Positions 1 through 12,579 of a stretch of DNA of 64,000 nucleotides are shown piece after piece. The position numbers were made by a program, and so were the translations under genes. Within the stretch, counting starts at the first letter, position 1; each line of letters opens with the position of its first letter. This DNA comes from Nematostella vectensis (Eukaryota; Cnidaria; Anthozoa; Actiniaria; Edwardsiidae): positions 18,350,927-18,414,926 of the forward strand of contig NC_064034.1 in assembly GCF_932526225.1 (NCBI RefSeq), read 5' to 3'. The notes beneath the pieces were generated by a model, which saw only the letters and a program-made list of their open reading frames with translations, searched no databases and was not told the origin of the DNA.

Positions 1-36
1 TTTTAATCCGTATACTTTTTGATACGTTTAGGCCTT

Positions 37-391
37 CCGTCTACACTAACACGCGCGCTGGATCCAGCGAATCCGGATACCTATGAAAACGCCTTCGGAA
101 GTGAATCAAAATGAACCCGTATACTTTTGTTCCGTAGTGTGGACGGTCGAATCCGTATCAAACTGAAAGCGATGGCGCCATATCGCAGGCGCGCACCGCT
201 TTGAGCATGCGCATATCATAAAAATGACGTCACCCAGTACCTTTCAGCGTTTTCAAACGTTTGAATCCGTGTTAGTGTGGACGGCAGGATCCAGGCGAAC
301 ACGCTGCGAAAACGGTAGTGTGGACGCGAATCAAGTGATGCGTTTTCGGCGAAACGAATCCGGATACTTTTGAATCCGTGTTAGTGTGGAC
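37..391. repeat. MITE-like inverted repeat
   Basis: The ends carry imperfect inverted copies of a motif reading ACACTAACACG followed by a GAATCCGGATAC block; the right copy lies on the opposite strand near 355-391. Related blocks recur inside the element near 265-330. No open frame of interest is present. This looks like a non-autonomous DNA transposon inside or near the 3' part of the WDR36 gene. The superfamily is not identified. Confidence 0.5.
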
Positions 392-463
392 GACCCCTTA
401 ATTGGGAATGTTTTCATTTCAATAAAAAGAATTGTAAACAGGTTAATTATTCAAACGACTTAC

Positions 464-3400
464 AGTCACCAGAAGATGAGCACTTGTCGAGCATTTTCTG
501 GAATTCTGTTTGAGGCTGCAATCGTCTCAGCTGGATCAACTTGGATTGTGACACCTAAATGCACAACAACATCAACTACTACCGCAAATATCGTACAATA
601 ATAGGTCATACCACCATCAACGACTACCGCAAATATCGTACAATAATAGGTAATACCACCATCAACGACTACCGCAAATATCGTACAATAATAGGTCACA
701 CCACCATCAACGACTACCGCAAATATCGTACAATAAGAGGTCACACCAACATCAACGACTACCGCAAATATCGTACAATAACAGGTCACAACACCATCAA
801 CAACTTTCGCAAACATTGTACATTAATAGGTCACAACACCATCAAAGACTACCGCAAATAACGAACAATTATAGGTCACACCACCATCAACGACTACTGC
901 AAATATCGTACAATAATAGGTCACACTACCATTAACGACTACCTCAAATATCGTACAATAACAGGTCACACCACCATCAACGACAATCGCAAATATCGTA
1001 CCATAACAGGTCACACCACCATCAACTTTATTAATAGTTCTCGAGAGGGGTGGTCAAATAGGTACACATGGGGCGGTATGATGGCGGCTACACTAACGGC
1101 GGTGACCACTTCTAGAGTTGTGAAATACGGTGAGTGAGGTGAATAACGGTTACCTCCTCGTCAGCCACATCTTTCTCTTCTGCTACAAACTTCGGTACCA
1201 GTCCCGGCTCCGTGGGAAGAAAAAACGGCGCCGATTTTGGAGGTTTGGGAGGTTGCTTCGGTCGATTTCTTTGCTATTTGATGAGAATACAACACAAACG
1301 ATGAAGAGTATCTACTTATGGGCGTAACTACAAAGCTGCCAGCTGCAGTGTCTGTACGCGTTGTACCTTGAATAGTATTATTCCATAGCATGTGACTGTC
1401 TGAACGTCATCGAAGGGGATCGTGTAAGTCGTGAAGGGGATCGTGTAAGTCGTGAAGGGGATCGTGTAAGTCGTGAAGGGGATCATGTAAGTCGTGAAGG
1501 GGATCGTGTAAGTCGTGAAGGGGATCGTGTAAGTCGTGAAGGGGATCGTGTAAGTCGTGAAGGGGATCATGTAAGTCGTGAAGGGGATCGTGTAAGTCGT
1601 GAAGGGGATCGTGTAAGTCGTGAAGGGGATCGTGTAGGTCGTGAAGGGGATCGTGTAAGTCGTGAAGGGGATCGTGTAAGTCGTGAAGGGGATCGTGTAA
1701 GTCGTGAAGGGGATCATGTAAGTCGTGAAGGGGATCGTGTAAGTCGTGAAGGGGATCATGTAAGTCGTGAAGGGGATCGTGTAGGTCGTGAAGGGGATCG
1801 TGTAAGTCGTGAAGGGGATCGTGTAAGTCGTGAAGGGGATCGTGTAAGTCGTGAAGGGGATCGTGTAAGTCATGAAGGGGATCGTGTAAGTCGTGAAGGG
1901 GATCGTGTAGGTCGTGAAGGGGATCGTGTAAGTCGTGAAGGGGATCGTGTAAGTCGTGAAGGGGATCGTGTAAGTCGTGAAGGGGATCGTGTAAGTCGTG
2001 AAGGGGATGATGTAAGTCGTGAAGGGGATCATGTAAGTCGTGAAGGGGATCGTGTAAGTCGTGAAGGGGATCGTGTAAGTGTTGAATTTCACGTCATTGT
2101 GCGATACTGTCACGTCACTCTAGCAGGGGATCGTGTAAGTCATAACAATTATTTGTATACCTTGATGATTTCCAGGCTGGTGAGGTTACGCCATCGTGAC
2201 TGGGGCAGGAGGGACATTGTGATCAGTTCGTTAGAGAGCTGGTCAGGCGACTTGAACTCCTCCGTTCGGGATTCCTGTGTTTCCCCCATGTCTGTAACCT
2301 CGCCACTTGTGCGCGTCTCTAAGATGGCATCGACAAAGAAAGGGTAGAATCAGTAGAATAGTTGGGAACCAAACATGACTAGATTGAAATCTCTAAGACA
2401 GTGGGGAATTGTTAGAACAGTTTTAAATTTTAAAAAGAACTTTTGGGTGGCTCTAGATTATCAAACTCTATTCTCGATGCTTTGTTAGCAGGATCTTTAG
2501 CTCTCCAGTGAAAAATCATAGCAAATTAAAACCCCTTTTAAAATCTACCAACGCCCACGGCAACCGCCAATCCAACTCAACACGAACAACTTAAGAATGT
2601 CCGCGGAAAATAACTTAGGGGTCCTTGACTAATATTTTCAGGAATAATGATAGGCAAGTTTGTAGTACTGGGAATACTGTCTGAGAGTACCTGACATCTC
2701 CTCGGTTTCTCCACCACTTGTCACTGGAAGTTGTACAAGAGAAGGCTCGAAGGTGGACGGGAGAGGGACTAGGGCTACATGGCCATATAAGGTCTTGTTC
2801 GACCTGCAAATGGGAGAGGCGACGGTTTAATTCAACAGTGTAAGTACCAGTTTAAACGCGGTTCTTTTCATGTACGTTTCAAATGCAAATGAACCAATTC
2901 AATTGTTTTATGTACATTTGCTTGAAAAGAGCGGCGCTTGTCCTACGCCTTACAATGCTTATGATATTAAATATCATAATAAATAAAATAATCATATCTC
3001 GGGACACAGGGCATTGTGGACGTCAGAGCAGAGAGTAGATTTATTTTCATGCTTGTTTTTCGCCTTGTTCCCACCGACCTCAATGCTATTGGTGGCTAGA
3101 ATAAACATCATTATGACATGGCTTACCATAAGTAAACTCCTAAGTCGTCAACGTGCGAGGTTGCTAAATATTCCCCTGTGGGGGAGAGGGTGAGGCTAGT
3201 TACAGGTGAGGCCACAAGGAAGCAATCAATCAACCTATGGAAAAAGGTCACACATTATAAAATCGTGATTCAAAGCGTCCTTCACAAGCGTCTCGTCGTA
3301 ATGCTTTCGGCTCTATCGAGGTATCCAATATCAGGGCTTCCATTGGTGAACCCAGTCTTCCTCTCATACATACTACACAGGAGTCCCAAACATAGGAGAT

Positions 3401-6400
3401 ACATGCCTGTGGAGGAGACTATCTACTTCAGATGGGTGATTAAATAACAGATGATAAGGAAAGCAGATGTGAAAAAACCCCTACATTGGGAACTGGCATT
3501 CCTCGTGACTTGGATGACTTACTGTATGGTAGTCATGTCAGGTGACTCTACCCACTCAATTGTGGGACGTCAAAGAACCTCCAAAGAAGGCAGAGTTCAT
3601 CTTCAGAATCTTATTAACATTTCAGCAAAACCATGGGTATCAACATACTAACATTATCTCATTCATGCAAACTTCGTGGAAGCACAGTGCGCCTTAAAAG
3701 GCTGTCTTGATAAGACACCAATATAATTTAAACTCAGAGCACTTCAGCATAGAGTGCATTTCTGGCTAGTGTAAGCCCTTATTTCTTTGCATTCCTGAGA
3801 AGTTATGTCTCACCTAGCAGCAGGCAGGTCCCATGTTCTGATTGTAGAATCCATGGATGAACTTATCAGCCATCGGCCATCCGGACTGAAGGACTAGAAA
3901 AGGAGTGTAACATGATTATCATCATTAACTATGTAAGCACAGACTAGAAAACAAATTATGTAAAGTAACACGTGAGCTTTTTAACGGGTTATTCGACTGT
4001 TAGTATTCAATCAGGATATTTTCTGAGAGATATACAGTAGTTTTTTTTATAATAACAGAAAAAGAGTTGTGACAGTCACTGAGCAATCATCTCTCCTCTC
4101 CTGGTGTATAATGTTACCCGATAGGAAATGATATAAGATATCAAGCATTGGCATTAGGCAGATATAAAAAAAATGTTAATAAAAATTCCTACAACTGTAA
4201 ACAAAAGGCCTACCACATCAGTGATTCTGTTGGCATGCCCTGTGAAGGTCCTCACGATTCTATGCATCTCAATATCAGCAATGTGGATGGAAAAATCTTC
4301 ACACACAACAGCAGCCAAGGAGCTGAAAAAATCATTAGTTATCACAAGTTAATCAGGGTCCAGTTTTCATTTTCGCAAGCTTGCCCAAGTTTGCATGGAA
4401 ACATGCTTCAAGTTCTTTTGTTTGGAAATTGGGTGGTTTTTTTTCCAAATTGCTATTTGCTAATTGCTATTATTTGACAGCACTTTAGTTTCAGTACCCC
4501 AGTAAGCATTAGAATTAAACCCTGTAAACTATGCATATGAAATATTGCATCATTATCATATAAACTTACCTTTCTCTGTGGATTTCCAATCCTGTCATCA
4601 ATGCTTCAAATGAAAGCTTACTTAGGAGTTTTCGCTTTGTAAAGCTCCAAAACTATTAAAAAAGAAGTATGTCAACATTAAGGAAAAAAACGACTCCTGG
4701 AAGCTAAAAAAAATTTAAGAGAAATCAACAAGTATGTCCATACACATGTTTAATATCTGAGCATGTATATATCAATGTTTACCCGAAGTTGGGAATCTGC
4801 ACCAGCTGACAACAGCTGCTGATTGACGCCATCGATGGCCACTCCTCTTACACACCCTTTATGAGCTGACAGATAACAACAACAACAAACGATAGGAATT
4901 ATAAGAAATTGATGTTTCGCTTTACAGAAAATGTATAAAAAATAGTGTGTATTCTGACGTAGAAGAAACTGGATGTACCTCTAGGGTTACCGTAGGATGC
5001 TCTGTGGTTCCCGGACTGTATATTGAAGGAGTCCACATGCCCTTTGGAGTCGCCAATGATGGCAAAGTTACCACAAGAGCTGATAGTCACAGCCTGTAAA
5101 GACATCATGGATGATTGATCAACTTTTTTGTAGAGACACAGGCTGTTGAGAGCTTTTAGAACAGGGTGGTTTCCCCCTCAAGGGTATTTGATTTTCTTAC
5201 ATAACAGGGGACCTTTGAAGTGGGATGTGTTTTCTGGATCCCCCTGACAATGTGCCTGGAGAGGGTGAAATAGGAAAAGCAGTTAATCACTGTGACATAC
5301 AGTAATAGATGTGTTGTCTCCGTCCTTGTTCCCCCTTGTCTCCAGTGTGTGCTTGCCAAGAGCTTTCTTCTGGAACCACCAAGATCTTGCTTGTTTGTTC
5401 CCTTGGTGACAAGTCACAATGTTCTCCCAGTCGCTATTGCGTGTTGTCTCTGGTGAGGTATAAGATACCAAACATAATGAGATTTCTCAAATTGGCAGGC
5501 TGGATAAAGAGAATAATGTGAAACCAACCTGCAGCAAAGTCAGTGATTGGTGTTAGCTTCAGCTCTTCAACCTTTATCCCAGAATTTTTAGCTTTTTTGG
5601 CTAACGACCCTATGGGAAAGAGATGCAAATACATGTATATCACTTTATGTGTGAACTTTATATCATTGTTTATATTATAGTTATTTATCTTTACCTTGAG
5701 ACAGCTCACAACTTCTTGCATCATTTGCTGTAGAGATATGACGAAACGTCCTGTCCAAACCTTTAAAAGAGATAAATTATTCTGGTAAAAGGATCCAGAC
5801 GTGTACCCAGGATTGCCTGAATGGGGGGAGGAAGGGGGTGAAGTCATATAGTCTGAAATAGAAGACCAAATATACACATTTACAATCTTTGTCACCCTTG
5901 CCTGATACAGTATGTACAGTAACTGTGGTAAATACAATAGACATGAGTCAACTGTCTGACCTGCACTTAAAATGTCAGATCCCTTATGTCCATAGAAACG
6001 TATCTTGGTAGGAGGAGCACTGTGACCAGATCTTGACCTCAGCAAACGACCACTACCATCAGGCTGGTCAAAAATCCATAACTGGGACAAAAAAACAAGT
6101 TTCACAATCAAACAATATCCTATCAGAAGGGGGAGAACTCTTTCTATTCTATTATCAAGTTTGAACATTCATTCCACTTATCCAAAAAGCCCTCACCCCT
6201 TCTTCCCTTTTTTTCATTTGTATAACCACAACCATTGCCCAAAAGAAAAAGATTCTAAAGAGTAGAGGGGGTAAAGGAGAAGTGCATACTTTTTATGTTC
6301 TTTTGTGTTTTCACACACTGAACTCCTTAAAAATCTCAGTAACATACCTTGAGAGCATTGTCTGGACCATTTGTAGCAAGCAAGGGCTGTGAGGGAAGGA

Positions 6401-9400
6401 ACTTCAAGCCACATACAGACCCATCATGGGCGTCAATCAGGGTACTCCTCAACTTACGCCCCTCTAAGTCCCACAGAGCTATATTCCCAGAAGGGCTTGC
6501 TGTAGCCATGACTGGATTGCCATCTTAGAAGAAAAGAAAGTGTGTCAAACTCTCTGCCCATTGCTACAGTAGGGTACTGTACTTTATATAGCACATTGTA
6601 TGATAGAAGCAGGAGTAGGTTTGACGTAGTAAAATATTTTATTCAGGGAAGAAGGGACTGGTACAGGCTTTGACAAATACTGTGGCTAAAGAACATATAT
6701 GTCTGTATGTCTACAGTAATAAATAGCGAGGCAGCCCACCCCACTCCCCCTGTGTTAGTATGGTAGGGCACGCCCAGCCAGTTATTGGCAGAAAAGCTGT
6801 GAAGGAATCCCCTACTGACATATTACAATGCTGTACCTGTTCTGAATGCAATGGCAGTGACCGGACCCCAATCTTGCTGGAATGTCATGACCGTCTCGTC
6901 AACTTTCAAGTTGTGAATAACTATTTTACCACTTTGCAAGCCAACTGCTACAACATCTATAGCTGGCGCCTGGAGACAAATAAACCTCAGGAATAAGTAT
7001 AAGCTTCAGGAATTCAATGTTTATTTTCGTGTGTATTTTCACCTGTTCTACAGCTGTGATAGGACAAGACCATCCTTCAAATGAGTAGATCATTTTGCTA
7101 AGTGAAAAAAAAGAAAGAAACAAGACTATTCAGTGTACATAACAAATCCTTTACCAATTTCAATAGTTAAAGGTTTGTCAAGCATTTGAACATCATGTAG
7201 CTCAATATAAAGAACTAGACACAAATGCAGTAAAATAACCTACAAAATAAGTACACCTAAATGTGGATATTTTTGTGCTACATTAATATTTCCATTTTTT
7301 CAAGCAAAATCATGTACACTGTATTACACAAAAACAAAAACACAGCAGAAATGTATTGTTAGAAGACTCTCAAGTACTTAGAATTTAAAGAGCTTTCTGA
7401 AAATATCCCTGTTTACAGTAAAACGCCTAAAACAGAAGGTTTGAAAACATGGTGCTGTTCTGTTCTCCTTCATCAACACAGGTGAAAATCAAGTCACTGT
7501 ATTCACTTTTCCAACACTAACAAATAATATCACATTCACAGTTGCATTATCATACTTTGTCTTGATGTTCCAGATCTGCATGGACCCTTGCTTGCTGCAC
7601 AGAAGGATCTTGTTCAGATATGTACTGGGGTGCATCAGACATGTGATGTGGAATGTTTTGGAGTCAAATCCGACTTCCAGATACAATTCTAAATAAAGCA
7701 AATGATAATTTACTTAATGAAGAGAAGGAAAAACGAAATCAAAGCCATCATGAGCAGCTTTTAAAGTACATGACTTTCTTCATATCAATTCCCTACCTTC
7801 ATAGTGGTTTACAGTCAGAGCATTTTTGAAGCCATCTACTTATGTACAATACATTGGTCAAACTTTTTATTTGTCAAAACAAAGCAACTTGCATCTGATT
7901 GATTAATAACAAAGTTGTTGGGTGGTAAACAGTTGGAAAATGTTGGGAATTTTAGTTGCTTGCTTACCCCAGCATTAGACTCTTAACCACCGAAAGATTC
8001 ATTACCAAGTTGTTTATTAGTTTATTAGTTCTTGATGATCACAGTTCTTGTCTAAGAGTATAGAAGACCAACAAAAGGCAGTTACTGTACCTGTTGTCTT
8101 GATGTCCCACACCTTCAAACTACTACCCTCATCAACAGATATGAGATGCGCACCAAATGTCAACAAGCAGTGAACATCTTTATCATGACCAACAAATGAT
8201 GCAACCTGCAAAAACCAAATGATTAAAATACAAACCAAGTATAAAACCAACAAGTTTAACCTGTGAAATTTAAATTCAGTTGATCTGAATTGAGTAACAC
8301 AAAACCTCATGCAAACGAGATGTTCAGCACAGTAGTAGACTACAGTCAGACAGTAGTTTATAGGATATATGAAAGATAAAATGAAACAGCAAAATTTTCA
8401 TTAGATAAAAGTCTCAACATCACAGACACATTTTGGAGTACATCTGTACTTATGGTTCAAAGTAGGCCACCAAACAACCACAAGTGTGACTTTTTTTCCA
8501 GAATGCAATCATAGAATATAACTGAGTTGCAAACACACAACCATCAAACTTCTGGAAATTGAGGTTACTCGAGTTAAGCAGCACTTGCGAATACACTCAC
8601 ATAACGTTTGGTACCTGGGCTCGCCCCAGAGAGGTGTTTGGATGGACATATTGTATTACACATTCAGTGTGAGGTTTTGTCTATACCCACCCCCCATGGA
8701 GGGATTTTTTTACCCTACTCACCCCACAGAATTTCTAATCCAGGGGGTCAAAACTTTGTAACTGTTTGACATCCTGGAACAAAATCGACCCCCTAGAAAT
8801 GGCCTTTGGCTTTGAGACACCCCACCCTCTGGAATTTCAATTTCATTCCCTCTGTAGGGGAAAGGGGGGGGTATGGATGTTTTCTGGAATTACACAATGT
8901 AAATGATTGATACCTTTTTCAATTTTTTTTTCTATATGTGTGATTAGTTTTTTATAGTCTCACACAAGAAAACCTCAAATTTGTATCATTTAATCTCATA
9001 AAGTTTCTAGCCTATAATAACTACATACTGTTTTGCCTCTGTGCCACATCTTGATTTCTTGACCACATGCCGTTATCACAAAGTGCTTGTAAGTCGTAAG
9101 ACAGGATACCTCCTCATCGTTCAATTGACCTGGAGTGATGTCAGAGAATTATCAAGCAATGTACATGATAATAACATATAAAAAATTAATTCTATACTCA
9201 CCAACAAATAGTAAATTCAGCTTGGCACACTGGAAAATAAAACAAAATATGCTCAATTATCTTACATTTTATCTCTAAGATGAATAAAAACCTGATGTGT
9301 CACATCAAAATCAGAATCTCTCACAAACAGCAGTGGGGATTAACAGTTGGATTTCAACCACATGAAATACAGATATTTCAAGGGAATCATATACATACAT

Positions 9401-10265
9401 GTAAATCATCTTGAATCAGTCAATCCAACGGGTAGTGGAAAATATTAACCATTGGATGATTTTCTTTAAATAAATAGATGGGATATTTACCACCCTGGGA
9501 ACATTACTACCCTGATCCCTTCTAGTCATTATTAATCAAACATGACAATAATGAGAATGATAGAAATATTTAATTTTACTAAATTCGCTAGGTAAACTGT
9601 CACAAATTCTAACATATTTGCACTTTCAATGTATTTACTAGCTTGTTATGTAGAAATTGAGTTGCTTCCCTTTGGCACTGTATTCTGTAGTATAAATGGT
9701 TGTCTATAAATTCAATTGAATTCACTCTTTTTGTTAAAGATGTCTATAAACACTAATAAATATAAGTTAAATTCATATGACTGTCAATTCGCACATTTTT
9801 CTATGGATTTTTTTGTTAATGATCGTATAAAAACGCAGATTAAAGTACATTTTTCGCCTTTGAATGACGAAAGGCGCGAATGACTGTCGGATCTTTGCGA
9901 TTGAATGTTACTTGCGATGTAAATATCGCTAACGAAATTTGTGTTCACGCAAATGAGCGCTTTATGACGAAAATGAATGTATATTCGCGTTATTGATCGT
10001 AAATTGCCGCAAATGAATGTAGATTTCCTGGTAATGAACAGCAAAAGGTGTATATGGCCAAATACTGTAATAACCCACGTGCACGTGGTCAACTTCGAAC
10101 AACAATTATATAGTCACTCACGTTATAAACATGGAATGCCGATCCAACCGCAGTCACTACTAGATTCTCTGTTCCCTGAGACTGCACGGCTAGAGGGACG
10201 TGGTTCGCGATGTATCCCAAGGCACGAAAAGGAGAAAACAACTGACTGCCTATTACTGCCGCCAT
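464..10265 (-). CDS. WDR36: WDR36/UTP21-like WD40 ribosome-biogenesis protein, 3' end outside window
   Basis: Twenty-two exons read on the minus strand with GT-AG borders. Approximate exons are 10122-10265 (ATG, MAAVIGSQLFSPFRALGY), 9203-9233, 9031-9131, 8092-8206, 7556-7691, 7045-7099, 6836-6970, 6348-6523, 5961-6081, 5695-5762, 5530-5611, 5340-5452, 4979-5095, 4782-4866, 4571-4655, 4218-4345, 3806-3893, 3135-3236, 2693-2808, 2169-2345, 1156-1277 and 464-554. They match the WDR36 order: MHPSTYLNKILL, QDWGPVTAIAFRT, GPDNALK then WIFD, GHSAPPTKIRFYG, DWENIVTCHQG, CGNFAIIGDSKGHVD, FSPDGRWLISSSMDSTIRTWDLP, TGEYLATSHVDDLGVYLW, then the Utp21-type tail LSLLPQSRW and PPKSAPFFLPTEPGLVP. The family is a two-propeller WD40 subunit of the nucleolar small-subunit processome, acting in pre-18S rRNA processing. 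The remaining C-terminal exons must lie left of the window. Small exon borders are by eye. Confidence 0.93.
560..1025. repeat. 45-bp minisatellite in WDR36 intron
   Basis: About ten diverged copies of a 45-bp unit containing CGACTACCGCAAATATCGTA. The array fills the intron between the exons at 1156-1277 and 464-554 and runs right up to the splice acceptor at about 555 on the minus strand. The unit is a multiple of three, so both strands show open frames with a 15-residue period; these are treated as artefacts of the repeat. Confidence 0.93.
1405..2085. repeat. 21-bp minisatellite in WDR36 intron
   Basis: About 32 nearly identical copies of a 21-bp unit (GGGATCGTGTAAGTCGTGAAG), lying in the intron between exons 2169-2345 and 1156-1277. 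Variants are point changes such as CGTG/CATG and AAGT/AGGT, some shared by several units. Read on the minus strand it gives a long frame of a seven-residue TIPFTTY repeat. Its position inside an intron of a recognised gene argues that it is not coding. Confidence 0.95.
8655..8905. repeat. Degenerate MITE-like repeat, same family as 39963-40203
   Basis: The right end carries a TTTTCTGGAATTACACAATG block preceded by a poly(G) tract, matching the right end of the element at 39963-40203. The left end is more diverged. It lies in a WDR36 intron, and the interior has only C- and G-rich low-complexity DNA. Confidence 0.5.
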
Positions 10266-10628
10266 CTTGAAAACATATCATCTCCGCTGACCAGTAAGGT
10301 GAGAGGCTCATGATATCGACACAGGAAACCCAAAATCAACGTTAATCCCAATCATAAAAGGGAGCATAATATAAAACCTACCTCTATATGACATCCTCTT
10401 TTTCTTTAAAAAAATGCGTTAGCAATCTGCTAACATTATTGTCTTTACTATAAAATATATTTTTGCGAGTGCTAGGTCAGCGGGAAAGTCTCGATTATCA
10501 TGCGCACTTCTGTTTAGCTTGCGTTTCCATAACAACAGAGTCATAAAAGGCTGTGACTTAGCAAGGTTTCCCAGTGGACGTAGAATACATATACAGTAGT
10601 CGCAAATATTGTCTGAAAATACAACAAA
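10266..10628. promoter_or_regulatory. Bidirectional promoter interval, WDR36 / PIERCE-like gene
   Basis: The WDR36 start codon (minus) and the PIERCE-like start codon (plus) are 363 bp apart and point away from each other. No TATA box is obvious at either end. Both promoters and 5' UTRs must share this interval or use upstream non-coding exons. This is inferred from gene arrangement only. Confidence 0.5.
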
Positions 10629-11581
10629 ATGAATAACAGCAACGTTGCAAATGCTTCATCATCACAGGTAAACATATTTCTTTATAAGCATGGCGAAAAT
10701 ACTCAAATATATCCACTATTTGCCGCTTATTCGCTTCTTCGTCTTTCTTGTTGATATGGTTGTGGTGAACTGATTGTGCTGTTGTTTTGATGATTCGAAA
10801 TTCTGCATCGCTATCGTTAAAACTGTTTCTTTATTCGAACTGACGTGTTATGTTTTCTAAATGTGCGTTTTCCCCCTTTGTTTACAGCATTCACTAGAGG
10901 ACGACTTCGAGAAAACAAAAGCTGGAAAAGGTGCCAAAACCTGCGAATATTACAGAACCAAGAACATCCCCGATCGCTTCAATAACCCTGGTATTTATTC
11001 TTTTCTTGTTTCAGAAGAAATACTTGCTATAAATAACCCCGGTAATCCGGTATTCTCTTGTCCTGCGAGGGCTGAGTTTGGTGGGCCAACGGCAAAGTCT
11101 TTGAACCAAGGTTGGTAGGAGCAGAGATAGGGGTGGGGGGGGGGGGGGGGGTGAAGTTGAACAAATGGTCTTTATTGATTATGACCAAGCTTATTCTGCA
11201 TCCTGGGCTTTTAAAACAATAGATATGTTGTTATGTTTTAAAAAACGTTGGTAAAGTTGATTATGTATTTGTTTTATTTAAGACTGTTTTGATGGCTACA
11301 ATACGTCTCAACCAAACCCGATGTACATGACAAGTTCTCAGGAGTATGGGTAAGTCCATTAAAAAGTTCTCTAAATATTATTTTTCTTCTAATGTTAGAA
11401 TGATTGTCAAGTGTGATGCTTATACAGATATTTCTTTCTTTCTAGAAATCGCCGCCCCACCGTTCACACGATGCCAACAAGTTTTCATGCCAAATGTCAA
11501 AAATTCACAGATCATTTAGGAAAGTGTGGAATGTACAGAAACCATTCACTCAATACCGCATCAGACAAAAGCATTGTTTGA
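10629..11581 (+). CDS. PIERCE-family (piercer of microtubule wall) protein
   Basis: Four exons: 10629-10667, 10888-10990, 11283-11349 and 11446-11581, about 114 residues, ending TGA. Splice phases are consistent throughout. Recognisable family blocks are YYRTKNIPDRFNNP, then CFDGY and NPMYMTSSQEYG, then RRPTVHTMPTSFHAK and HLGKCGMYRNHSLNT. These match the small proteins PIERCE1/PIERCE2 (human C9orf116/C15orf65), microtubule inner proteins that line ciliary doublet microtubules and help anchor outer dynein arms. I cannot decide which of the two paralogues it is. It is short, polar, and lacks membrane segments. An AATAAA signal lies at 11712-11717. Confidence 0.78.
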
Positions 11582-12054
11582 ATTATGTGCTTGGAATTTA
11601 TGAAAGAATGAGGACATCTTTGTGAATATTTCTTTTTTCAAATTGTCTGTAGAGGCTTTGAAGAACAGCATGTTCTGCATGCTTAACTATATTTAGATAA
11701 TTTTATTTAGTAATAAAGACATTGTATATAGTGATTGCAATTGTTTGATTTAAGTACATTGGTGGTGCAGCATATTCTGGGTGGAAATGTATTTTAATGC
11801 ACATAGAAGCTTAATTACAGTCAAAGTTCTCATAAGTGACCACCCTTGGGAACTAAAAATTGTGATTATTAGAGCTGGTTGCTTACAAGATTGGTCGCTC
11901 AGAGAACTTAGAATGTGCGTAATCTTTTATACAACCTTCCCCTGGTGTTTGTAAAATATGCTAGTCATTTTCTAATGCTCAGTTTATTTCATTTGCTTCC
12001 CTGTTATGAACCTCCGTCTATGAGCCTGAACTGGCCTTGCCCTGTTGGCATGCT
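11582..12054. other. 3' UTR and flank of the PIERCE-like gene
   Basis: Contains the 3' UTR, an AATAAA polyadenylation signal at 11712-11717, and AT-rich flank up to the target-site duplication of the large element. No other gene is visible. Confidence 0.6.
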
Positions 12055-12059
12055 ACTGT

Positions 12060-12492
12060 GGGGGGGGGGGGGGACTGGGTAGTTTCATAGAACGGTCTGG
12101 GAGGCACGCCCCGCCGAGCCCCCCAGCCCCGTTTCAAGGCTGGGAGGCGCGCCACGCGCCCCAAGCCCGTTTCCCGTAGTTCTTCGTATGCCGCGCGAAG
12201 CTCTGGGGGTTTCATAGAAATGGGGGTAACCCGCGCCCCCCCATCCCGTTCTCCGTTGTTTTTTGTATGCCCAACGCCTGGGGTATACCGTCTGGGGGCC
12301 TCGTGGGAGAGGGGTGTGTTATAGGGGTCGCTTAAAGCGTTTGCTTAAAAGCTCCTCGCTTTAAGGGGATGGCGGCGCGCGCGCGTTTTCGGTAGCGCTA
12401 GCGCGATAACAGGGTGGCTGGCCCCCCTTGTGTGGTAACATGTGGGAACCTTGCAATTAGACCCTCGTCTGTCCTGTAGTATACCGAGCATT
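12060..12492 (+). repeat. Left terminal inverted repeat
   Basis: Begins with a G-run followed by GACTGGGTAGTTTCATAGAAC and ends with ATACCGAGCATT. It matches the reverse complement of 24813-25275 along its length, with indels mainly in the G-runs and in GC-rich stretches. ACTGT immediately precedes it. Confidence 0.93.
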
Positions 12493-12579
12493 GGATTGGA
12501 CCGCCACCCTACGGAGCGCGGAATAACCGTTTTTCGGCCTTAAATTCAAAGCCGCTAGCGTGGCGTTTAAACCTGAGTT

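Noticed and set aside
386-1014. Open frames on both strands across the 45-bp array
   Set aside because: Generated by a repeat unit divisible by three inside an intron; mirrored on both strands.
3178-3651. Two plus-strand frames of 66-89 codons
   Set aside because: They overlap a WDR36 exon (3135-3236, minus) and intron; no similarity seen.
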